Notes under the pieces: model-generated
What the model saw: the letters and a program-made list of their open reading frames with translations, nothing else
Told to the model about the DNA's origin: nothing
The model's database searches: none
DNA from: Sinonovacula constricta
Lineage: Eukaryota; Mollusca; Bivalvia; Cardiida; Solecurtidae
Assembly: GCA_007844125.1 (NCBI GenBank)
Contig: CM017567.1
Location: forward strand, 3,901,660-3,965,659
Reading direction: 5' to 3'
Length of the DNA: 64,000 bases
Program-made: the position numbers and the translations under genes
Part shown: positions 1 through 12,100 of the stretch, one piece after another
Numbering within the stretch: the first letter of the stretch is position 1
How the letters are laid out: each line of letters starts with the position of its first letter

Positions 1-524
1 TTGAACCTGTAACCCTCAATAATCAAGATTTGCACCATTTGCTTCAATGTTTTAAGTATATCAGTCATTGGCATTTCTGAAAAGAAAAAAGTAAACTGTA
101 ATTACAAACTACTTCAAATAACAATCTCTAGGTTAAGGCAATTTAAGAGAAATTATCTTTAAAATACACTCTTTAAGTTTTAAAAACACACTACTGCCAA
201 ATTTAGGAGAATGTTGAATTTTAATAACATGGCAGTATGACTAGGTACCATTGGATGTTTATATAAGAAGAGGTCTTCGATATAATATTGGTTATTAAGA
301 AAATGTATAATGCTTAAAGTAACTCCATATCAGTGTAGCTGATATGCAACTCTGGGAATTAATGAGAACCTGACCTGTACCTATTATACTTTTATGATAA
401 TTGATTCCAAGACTTTTGATAGAACTTAACTATGGACTTGCATAGTTGTTTTGATGAAATGACTCCCGAATGCCCTGATCCCAGTACTTATTCACCACTG
501 GATCCTATTCTTATCTGTTCATAG
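1..524. other. Intron or 5' flank before the first visible SLC28 exon
   Basis: AT-rich sequence without a recognisable coding segment. It ends in the acceptor at 521-524 that opens the first visible transporter exon. The transporter's start codon and N-terminal exon(s) must lie before the window. Confidence 0.6.
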
Positions 525-754
525 AGCCTGCTTGGACTGGGGGGCCTGCTGTACCTGGGCTACTTCATCTGGGCGCTGGTGGTCAGTTCACAGTTTAAGT
601 GTCAGGATGTCCGGCCATTGATTGGCCTTACCATGGTTGCAGCTGTCTGCATACTCATTACACTAGTCCGCAGATACTTCAAGGAGAAGTTCCAGCAACT
701 GTCTAAAGATGTTTTGAGTAAAATGCGAGGAAAGCCATCCCAAGTCATTAAAAT
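525..754 (+). CDS. SLC28A: SLC28 exon (first visible): N-terminal membrane segments
   Basis: Follows the acceptor at 521-524 and ends at a GTAAGT donor. It encodes two hydrophobic segments (SLLGLGGLLYLGYFIWALVV and PLIGLTMVAAVCILITLV) and a basic loop ending KMRGKPSQVIK, typical of the region before the CNT core. It ends two bases into a codon. Confidence 0.85.
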
Positions 755-3700
755 GTAAGTGTTTACGTGTTTTTCTATGAAAGTAAGTTTAATAATAAAG
801 GCACCATTATAATACGAGTATTTGTGTTGGTATGTTGTGTTCAATTTTAACTCTTATACTGCTTTATGCTTTAATGAAAACACTGCAAGCCAGATATTCA
901 CTGCTTTGGAAAAATAGTCACATTTTGAGACAATGAAATCAGTGTAGATTAACTGTTGTACATAGTTTTTGTGTTAGATAAACCACCATTCAGTGTAGTG
1001 GACATATGATAAGCAGACATTTAATGGTCATAGACCAAGACCAGAAGAGTAGATCTCTATTGCCCTGTGCTGGTTACAAAACATGTTTCACAGAATGCTG
1101 TTTTTCTACTTGCTTTTAATGGTGGGATGGGATGGGATTAGCCAGCATTTTTGCCGATACTGTGCAGCGACATTTCTACAGGGGCACTTATGAGGTGCCC
1201 AGAGACTTAACCCGGCCGATCCATTATACTGACACCGACGAGTCAGGCATAATGCTGTCCCCTTAGCCCCGAGCATTAGGAGGGAAGCCACTACTACCAA
1301 CTTTAAAGTCTTTGGTTTGACCTGGGCGGGGTTTTGAATCCACGACCTTCTTATTTGCTGTGGCCGGTCTAGATGGTGGATTATATATAAAGTAGTTCAT
1401 TTTGTGTTACATTTTATGGTCACATTACTCTATTTTATACAGGCTGGACATACATTGTGAACATTTGATGATTTTGTATTGATACAGGGATTTTAACAGT
1501 GTGACTTACTTTCAGGAATATTTGAACACTGTGATATCACCATTAAGGCAGCATTAACCTGAATGTTTATACGTGTATTGCAGATGTGTTGTTATCCTGG
1601 CGCTACTTGGCGTGGTGAGTGTGTTGATATCGACGGCATGGCAGCGACCGTCAAACTTGGTGGCCCTGGGCGGTCTTGCCTTCTTCATCATCTTCCTCTG
1701 GATCATGTCTGCCCATCCTAGCAGGGTACGTGAGAATGAGCCTCATGCAGATCACACATTTGTCAACTCATTTTTCTGTTATTCTTAACCCTTAAAACAC
1801 TTCATTTACTAATGACCCATATTTACTGGTATTCTCAGATATTTTCTATCAAAAGCATGCAAAGGTCACAAGACAAATTGCTAATGACTGAGCAACAGAC
1901 CATCTAGGTCCTGGTATATCTATCTTTAGTAGGATTCCCAATCATGCTTATGTCTCAATTTGATTTTTTTTTTAGAACATTTAGAACAATTTATTTCACG
2001 ATTTGTACTGTCTAACAACTGAGGTAGCTTTAGAATCACCTTAACTTAGACAAAAGTATGATTTTATGAAGGGATTACGTAAAAATTTTACCAACCAGTG
2101 GAAAGAAATGATTGCGCTATCAGGTCCGGTAGTTTCATTTTGTTGTCAGCAAAGACTTAAGATATTGTATTAGTTGTAGCATGATAAAAGGTTATATAAC
2201 CATTATATATGTGTTGTCTTTACTATACAGGTAAGCTGGCGCCCGATTCTTGGAGGGTTACTGCTGCAGTTTTACTTTGCCTTGATTATCCTGCGCTGGG
2301 ACACAGGCTACCAGGCCGTGTTGTGGCTTGGACAGCGCATACAGAAGTTTCTCAGTTTCTCAGACATCGGCGCTGAGTTTGTCTTTGGGACAAATTATAA
2401 AGATCACTTCTTTGCTATGAAGGTAAGTTTACACAATTTTAGTTTCATTCAAATACCTTAGGTCTTGTTTTTAATGATTTTCCTGGTATTTGACAGAAAG
2501 AATGATTAAAATATTTCTTACATAAATGTTGAAAAAACTGGTTGAAAACCTCATTATTTAAGAAAAACGCTCCAAGAATTTTATATATATTATATAAATT
2601 TTATATATATATATATATATATATGTAAAATGCAGACATAAAGTAAAAGAGACAACACATTTGTCTTAACAGGATATATGTCAGGCATTCAAAAATGCAA
2701 TCACTTTGAAGAAAGCCTTAAATAAGCGCTGTTGGACAGTAAAGCATGGAGTTCAAACATAACAAAGACCCGATATGTTGGTATATATCAGTTTAGTTGC
2801 ATGATGATGATAATGATTATGATGATGAGGAGGAAAAGGATTAGTTTAGTTCAAACCTATTTATAGTCAATTGGGAAACAAGTTCTTTTAACTTATATTA
2901 ATCCTTCTCGACTGTTCACTTCCTGGGTAGAACCAGTATTCAGGTACTGAATACCTGGAGCAATGTGCAGTAAATAGTCTTGCTCAAGGTTTAACATCAC
3001 GTTGTCAGTTTCGGTGTTCGAACCCGGGACCCTCCGATCCGGAGTCCAACGTCTTAACCACTAGACCACGATCGCTCATAAAGGAAAAGGATTACTATTA
3101 TGGTGATGATGATTATTATGATGATTATGATGATGATCAGGATGATGTTTACAAGGATGATTTAAAAATGATAATGATGCTAATGATGATTATGATGATG
3201 AAAATGATGATGATGATCATAAATATCTCTCTTGTCCTGCTGCAGGTGTTGCCAGTGGTCATATTCTTCAGCTGTGCCATCAATGTCCTGTATTATCTTG
3301 GCGTCATGCAGGCAGTCATCAGCAAGATCGGTTGGGTCCTGCGACACGTCCTCGGTACAACCGCACCTGAGTCTGTCTGTGCCGCTGCAAATATCTTTAT
3401 TGGTCTTGTGAGTTATGGTTTTTGAAGTTTTTAAAAAATAAAACCCACAAAGAAAAGAAAAGTTTTAAGACCCTTTGGAAATAGAAAGCATTTTATGGTA
3501 AATATTAACAATAACTACTTATTATAGTATGTTTATTGTATTAAGAAAGAAAAACAACAGTATCTAATAACTTTGAAATCGTTTTGCCATATCTTCCCTG
3601 TTAAGTTGCCCATTTGTTACTGTTTAAAGTTTTATAAGATTATCTTTTAGTTGTATTGCTAAGTTTTTTCACATCATAATGCCAATCATGAATGGATATA

Positions 3701-6700
3701 TCTGGCTTGAGCAAATGATGTAGGTTCAGACTAGTTAGCTCCCTTATTAAGATATGGATGAAAAGAAAAATCTTGTCAGTAATGGAGAAATATCTTGTTT
3801 AAAATTAAGCCTTGAAGACATAAAATATAAAATATAACAAACAGTATTTATAGTAAACATTTTATATGTATTTTGATAAAATTAAGCACTTTTCAATAAA
3901 AAAATAAAAAAAAATAAATACTAATTAAAAATATAGTAAACAATTACAAATATCATTAAACAAAACAGATGTAAATTGGCAAGATATATCATTGAAATAT
4001 GTATTTTGTATACTACACTTCTGTGTTTCTGTATCATTAAATCTAATATCCTCTATCACAGTTCTATACACATCTTTATACAGATGTACATAATACTACA
4101 TGCATACAATCTGTAATCAGAATTTAGTTAGTTTTGTCTATTCTTGAACTGTCTGTATCAAATAGACAATACATTCTTATTATATTTAAAAATTCTATAT
4201 TTTTTTTATTTTTAAAAGTGTAAAAAGTCTAAACAGGTGCATCATGATTTTGTGATTTCACAAATTGTATAACTGTCTAGTTTTGAGATCACAGTTATTT
4301 GTGTCTATCATAATTCTGTGATACATCAAGTTTCACAAATTGTATAATTGTCTCCTGAATACATTTTTTTGTGTCATCAACATTCTTGAAGTGTCTGTCA
4401 TCACACTACACCAGTTAGTATTCTATCTTAATTTTCTGATTATTGAGTTTCTGAAGTCCATACATGAATGGCGATATTACAAATTCTAACCATTTATTGT
4501 CAAAATTATATAAGTGTACTATATGTCTATCAAATATCTATCAGATTCTAAATCACAACTCACAACAGTTTAACAATATCACAATTCTATAAGTTTGTTA
4601 TAACTGACATTGTTGAGGTGGATGGAGTCTGTAAGGAATTTCTTTGTCACTATCACAAGCCTTTTAGTATCCTGTGTCCTATGTATCTCCAGTATCACAG
4701 TTCTAATAGGTTATCATGACTATACATTACTGTGTGAAAGAGTATCTATGTGATAGGTTGTAATTTCCATTGTCACTATCACAATTCTATAAGTGTCAAG
4801 TATCACAATTCTATGAGTGTCACGTATGACAATTCTTAAAGTATCCAGTATCACACTTTAATGGTAGTCCTGTTTCACAATTCTGTTATTGTCCAGTATC
4901 ACAATTCTTTAAGGAATTCAGTATTAGAATTTTATAAGTGCCAAGTATCTTAATTCTACTGGAGGTCTGTATCACAATTTTTCAGTGTCAAGTATCACAA
5001 TTTTACGAGTGTCCAGAATCATTTATTCAGTATCTAGTATCACAATTTCAAAGTTTCAAGTATCACATTTCAATGAGATCATCATCACTATCAGTATGTG
5101 TGGGGAAGGAGTCTGTGATAGGGAAGAAGTCCTGGTGTCTGAGACTGTTCCACTGGTTCATACAGCAGACACACAGACACAGGCACTCTGTCAGAGCCCC
5201 TGCCCCGAAACACAAACCCCATCCAAGATGGAGGTCATTTGCTTGGAAACCAATCTCCCCTCCGTCTGCAAGGGCAAACACAAGAATGCCAGCCATCATC
5301 AGTAGCCCTGAGAAGAATAGGAGATATATTTTGTATTATTTGAAAATAGATATGGATATAGAGAAATAGAATCTGTATCAAATCTGACCTTTAATTAAAA
5401 ATGTACCTGGTGAGAAAGTTACGGCCTGTCTAAAGTACTATTCCAATTTTTAATCAAAGGATTATATTTGCTCTAAGAAATAACCTATCAGCTAGCAGAC
5501 AAATTTTCATTGTGTAAAAAGTAATTATAACAGGCATGCATTTATTTTTGACCACATGGCTCTGGCATGGAAAATTTTATCATTGCATCTATTTAAACTA
5601 AATTCACTCAAACATTGAGAAAAGGGTCAGGCAGTCTGCCAGTGATGTTGGTCTTGTAAGAACAATTTTGTTGAATAAATGGTCTAAGAAGTTGTATTTT
5701 CAAATTGCAAATGCAGTTTTCATTGTGAAAATGATATTAGCTAAATGAAACCATTGTGTAGGAAGTTGAAAAAGAAAAAGTGTCATAGGCATAAAATTTA
5801 ATTAACCTTAAGACAGCAATTATGGTTGTGCAAGATTTTTTTAGATTTTTTGTTTGTGCTCATGAACCAGTTAGACAGCAGCACCATTAATGTTATGACA
5901 TACAGCTTCTCCTTTAATAAGACCTTATGATGTTCAGTTTTGGTAATAATCTATATTTATGCTGAATGTAATATATATGACAGACAAATCTGATGTAAGA
6001 TTTACAGACAAATCTTATATAAGATTTACAGACAAATTTGATGTAAGATTTACAGACAAATCTAATGTAAGATTTACAGACAAATCTTATATAAGATTTA
6101 CAGACAAATCTGATGTAAGATTTACAGACAAATCTGATGTTAGATTTACAGACAAATCTTATATAAGATTTACAGACAAATCTGATGTAAGATTTACAGA
6201 CAAATCTATGTTAGATTTACAGACAAATCTGATGTAAGATTTACAGACAAATCTGATGTAGGATTTACAGAAAAATCTGATGTAAGATTTACAGACAAAT
6301 CTATGTTAGATTTGAAGACAAATCTAATATAAGATTTACAGACAAATCTGATGTAAGATTTACAGACAAATCTATGTTAGATTTACAGACAAATCTGGTT
6401 TAAGATTTACAGACAAATCTGATGTAAGATTTACAGACAAATCTAATGTAAGATTTACAGACAAATATATGTTAGATTTACAGACAAATCTGGTGTAAGA
6501 TTTACAGACAAATCTGATTTAAGATTTACAGACAAATCTTATTTAAGATTTACAGACAAATATGATGTAAGATTTACAGACAAATCTGATTTAAGATTTA
6601 TAGACAAATCTGATGTAAGATTTACAGACAAATCTATGTTAGATTTACAGACAAATCTTATATAAGATTTATAGACAAATCTGATGTAGAATTGTCCAAG

Positions 6701-9152
6701 ATCTGGTGTTGCTCATATCTGAATATGGAATGATAGTTGTTAATGTCTACCTACCTCCACATCCTATGAAGGTACCTAGCATTTCCATGGTAAACTGATG
6801 GCCACACATCCTGTTTCTTAGGATGGCAGCAATGGCTGCCAGTAGGAAGATGTCTCCACACAGTTCTAGACTGGTGACATAGTGCAAATAGTCCTGCCCA
6901 TCCAGGTTGTCACACCACTCTGGCAGAGTAGAACAGTTTTAAATTTAAGCATTTCCAAAACTAATCCCTTTATTTCTCATCTTAACCATATAAATAGGGT
7001 AATCATAAAAATCACCTCAATGAAACCATTTTATTGAATACCAACACTATGGGGTTTAAGGTACAATTACGCTATATACTATAAATAATACCATGTGAAA
7101 TGACTGATCATATGACCATGTCTTCATTTGAGGATGTGGTCAAATGTAATCATGTAGCTTTGTGCAAAAGTATTATGGTCTCTGAATGGTCAGTTCGAGG
7201 AAAAACACTTTATCTGTTAAATGTCTCTGGAAGTCAGACATTGCTTTTGTGTGTTTTGAATAAATATAAAATAAAACACTCCTCTCATTTATTTTGTCAT
7301 ATTGGTATTCTCAGTCTCAAAACTAATTTTCATTTTATTTATGTTATACAATGATTATTTTATGAGTATTTTTTCTCGAATTTTGAAAAACCACTAGTAA
7401 CTATTCCACTTATTAACATCAAAAGCATGTTCCAAATGGAGTAATTAAATACTAAAGAAATAAATAATATAGAGGTTAAACGAACTTAAATTATAAAGAT
7501 TTAGCTAATAAAAAGTTGACTCCTCAAAGTGTTACCTTAAATTTCTCTTGTGGGCCATGATACAGCTGCAGCATGCAGGGGAGATCACTACAGATATGTT
7601 TTCCTTAATATGAATGCTTTTGATAATACAGATCATCCCCCAGGAGGACTGGACCTGGTAGCGCAATCGGTAAACGTCGGCTCCAAGTACGGGAGGCCCC
7701 GGGTTCGATCCCGGGCCGCGACATACCAAAGTCGTAAAAAATGGTAGTGGTATAGCTCCCTTGCTAACGCTCAAGCAAATATAAGGGTAGTTCTACGACT
7801 GGTTGGCCCGGTGTCAGGATAATGTGACTGGGTGTGGTATCATGCCAGGTGTTCACGGCATGCTATACACAGTGAAGGCAGCACTATATCTGCTTCAAGT
7901 GGACACCGTCTCCAGATAACTGAAATACTGTTGGTGGGACAATAAACACAATAAACAATAAACATCCCCAGGAGGGAATTAACTGTGGCGGGCTTATTAA
8001 TCTGGGCCAGCGTAAGACTGACTTACCTTGAAAGTCCTCGACACACTCTGCCCCCTCGACCTCATAACAGAATCGCTGCCACAGCCCCTCCTGTATGTTG
8101 ACTGATATTACACAGGATTGGACATCTGTAGCATTTTTTACGTCCCTCTGGTGGTCCTTGATGTGCCATAGTGGCACTAAGATACCCGAGATGTTAAGCA
8201 GGACCAAACTGATCAGTGACACCAGAAGAATTGTCTCCCTTTTGGGTGCCATTGTGAGGCCAATTATTTTATAAACATTATGGTGATGAGAGCTGGAACA
8301 ATCAGTGATTTCAGAAAGATTGTCTTTCTTTTAAATGCGATTGTATGTTTTTTTTCTGTATAACCAATGTGTTTATTAGGATCAGAACGAGCAGATCAGT
8401 GATATAAGAAAGATTGTCTCATTTCTGTTTTGTGGACAGTTTTACGATTCATTAGTAAATGTCTTCTTTTGCTGTTTTTGACTCTTTCTATTCAGGCTTA
8501 CCTTGAGTATTAACAATCATTATCACAAAGACAAAGCACAAGATCTTTTGTGTAGAATATGTTAACCATAATCATTTCTACTTACACTGGAATGAATGAA
8601 ATGGTTTATAAGAACAGATTTGACTGGATGGTTTAGGAGCAGTCCTCATTGGCAGCAATTGTCATAAATTTGACGTTAATCATGATGAGAAGAGTTGCCA
8701 TTCCTTTGTCAGACATGACTCAAGTCCTGTAGATGCTACTTTCCAGGCTTTATCATTTCCTGTGGTCTGTTATATAGATTGTCTCCACTTGGTCCTACAG
8801 TGGCTTTAAAAAGTACTGCAGATTCTAGTTGCATGTTTCACACTGTTTCTTTATATCACAGTTGTAGGATGGGGATTGTTACCTTTCTCTTAAACTTATA
8901 ATCAATGTGCAGACATTTTGGTCTCTATGGAGTTCCTGTAAAAAACAACAACAGTTGGTTTATTTGAGATCAGATAATGCTACTGCTGCTGATCATTGAA
9001 AAGATCATGATTTTTTTTGTTGAGGAGGATCATCATGAAGCTGAAAGTGATTGTTGTAGTACTACTGGTGCTAATGATTATATTCATTATTATGATAGTG
9101 GTAGTGATGATGATGATGTTGATGATGATGATATTGGAAAATAAGATAACAG

Positions 9153-9195
<43 letters not shown>

Positions 9196-12100
9196 AAATA
9201 TGTAGTGATGATGATGATGATGGCAAGTAAGAAACTTAATGTTAATATGATGGTGATGATGATAATTAAGGAGATTTAAATGATGATGATTATGATGTTT
9301 ATGATAATGATGATGATGATGATGATGAGAAACATGATTTTGATGATGATGATGGTAGAAGTAGTGGTGGTGATAACAGCGATGATTTCCATTATATCAT
9401 ATAATCCTTTCGTGAAATGACATTATACCTTTAATCCTTATCAAGTTCTAGTGGGTAAGTGCCAGAACCTGATTAAGGTGTTTATGTTGGATCAAAACTC
9501 CTTCAGTAACACAGGGGTTATTTACATGAGATATAAATAAGAATGGACTAGAGTTCTAAAGCTATTGAAGCAGAACAATTGGAGGTGTATTATACTGGGA
9601 TTTGCCAATACTGTGCAGCGACTTTTCTATCTTCATAGCACAGGGGCACTTATGAGGTGCCCAGTGAGTGAACATGGCCAGTCTATTATACTGACACCAA
9701 CGAGTCAGGCGTAATGCTGTCCCCTTAGCCCCAAGCATTAGGAGGGAAGCCACTACTACAAACTTTAAAGTCTTTGGTTTGACCCAGGTGGGGTTTGAAC
9801 CCACGACCTCCTGATCCGCAACCCATGCGCTTACACAGTAATGGTTCTACTGATATGATAAAGAGTCCAGGTAATCTGTTTGAGTTGTAGGTAGTGTCTC
9901 CAGAGGTTGCAGGTTCAATCTTGGATTGGGAGAACTCATTTCTCCCTTGCCCCTGCTTAAGGTTCAATCTTGGTCTGGGAGATCTCATTTCTCCCTTGCC
10001 CATGCTTTAGGTTCAATCTTGGACTGGGAGATCTCATTTCTCCCTTGCCTGTGCTTAAGGTTCACTCTTGGACTGGGAGAACTCATTTCTCCCTTGCCTG
10101 TGCTTAAGGTTCAATCTTGGACTGGGTGATCTCATTTCTCCCTTGCCTGTGCTTAAGGTTCACTCTTGGACTGGGAGAACTCATTTCTCCCTTGCCCGTG
10201 CTTAAGGTTCAATCTTGGACTGGGAGATCTCATTTCTCCCTTGCCCATGCTTTAGGTTCAATCTTGGACTGGGATATCTCATTTCTCCCTTGCCCATGCT
10301 TAAGGTTCAATCTTGGACTAGGAGATCACATTTCTCCCTTGCCCGTGCTTAAGGTTCAATCTTGGACTGGGAGATCTCATTTCTCCCTTGTCTGTGCTTA
10401 AGGTTGAATCTTGGACTGGGAGATCTCATTTCTCCCTTGTCTGTGCTTAAGGTTCAATCTTGGACTGGGAGATCTCATTCTCCCTTGTCTGTGCTTAAGG
10501 TTCAATCTTGGACTGGGATATCTCATTTCTCCCTTGTCTGTGCTTAAGGTTGAATCTTGGACTGGGAGATCTCATTTCTCCTTGCCTGTGCTTAAGGTTC
10601 AATCTTGGACTGGGAGATCTCATTTCTCCCTTGCCATGCTTAAGATTCAATCTTGGACTGGGAGATCTCATTTCTCCCTTGCCTGTGCTTAAAGTTCAAT
10701 ATTGGACTGGGAGATCACATTTCTTCCTTGCCATGCTTAAGATTCAATCTTGGACTGGGAGATCTCATTCTCCCTTGTCTGTGCTTAAGGTTCAATCTTG
10801 GACTGGGAGATCACATTTCTCCCTTGCCTGTGCTTAAGGTTCAATCTTGGACTGGGAGATCTCATTTCTCCCTTGCCCATGCTTAAGGTTCAATCTTAGA
10901 CTAGGAGATCACATTTCTCCCTTGCCCGTGCTTAAGGTTCAATCTTGGACTGGGAGATCTCATTTCTCCCTTGTCTGTGCTTAAGGTTGAATCTTGGACT
11001 GGGAGATCTCATTTCTCCCTTGTCTGTGCTTAAGGTTCAATCTTGGACTGGGAGATCTCATTTCTCCTTGCCTGTGCTTAAGATTCAATATTGGACTGGG
11101 AGATCTCATTCTCCCTTGTCTGTGCTTAAGGTTCAATCTTGGACTGGGAGATCACATTTCTCCCTTGCCTGTGCTTAAGGTTCAATCTTGGACTGGGAGA
11201 TCTCATTTCTCCCTTGTCTGTGCTTAAGGTTCAATCTTGGACTGGGAGATCACATTTCTCCCTTGCCTGTGCTTAAGGTTCAATCTTGGACTGGGAGATC
11301 TCATTTCTCCCTTGTCTGTGCTTAAGGTTGAATCTTGGACTGGGAGATCTCATTTCTCCCTTGCCTGTGCTTAAGGTTCAATCTTGGACTGGGAGATCTC
11401 ATTCTCCCTTGTCTGTGCTTAAGATTCAATCTTGGACTGGGAGATCTCATTTCTCCCTTGCCCATGCTTAAAGTTCAATCTTGGACTGGGAGATCGCATT
11501 TCTCCCTTGCCATGCTTAAGATTCAATCTTGGACTGGGAGATCTCATTTCTCCCTTGCCTGTGCTTAAGATTCAATCTTGGACTGGGAGATCTCATTTCT
11601 CCCTTGTCTGTGCTTAGCTTTTGACAAAAGTGGGGACTTCTGCACTTGAGTGGATGCTAATATTCACTGATATGAAACATAGATTTTATATTATATTTAA
11701 GTTCAATTACAACAAAAGATATAACTGACTAATGATTGCTACTTTGAAACTTTGCATGAAATATACAAAACACTAACATAAATCCTTCAATTTATCTTAC
11801 CCTTGTTGAAAAACATAGTAACAGAAATGTGCCTGGTTTGACATTTCTGAGTGGTTTGATTTCAGGTGAATGAAAAGTGTTCAAAGGCATTGAGACATCA
11901 TCTATTTATATGATAAATGAAAACTGAAACTCTGTTTGTTGGCTTAACAAAGTATAGTCCAATTGTCAAAATATTTCATCTAGTTGTACTTCAAACAAAA
12001 TGTCATGTGCTACTTAAAGAAGATAATAGCCATTACTGAAGGCAATTCAGTAACATCATCTTATTTTCTAGTAATGAAATTATCCTTTATTTGTTTATTT

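Noticed and set aside
602..844. Minus-strand 80-residue ORF
   Set aside because: Antisense shadow of the first visible SLC28 exon.
5959..6237. 92-residue ORF of FTDKSDVR repeats
   Set aside because: Pure by-product of a 24-bp tandem array; no start context, homology or non-repeat sequence.
7652..7725. Possible tRNA gene (A and B boxes present)
   Set aside because: Acceptor-stem ends do not pair and the sequence continues into a repeated SINE body.
9926..11617. Series of overlapping 60-109 residue ORFs
   Set aside because: All are shifted readings of the 49-bp satellite.
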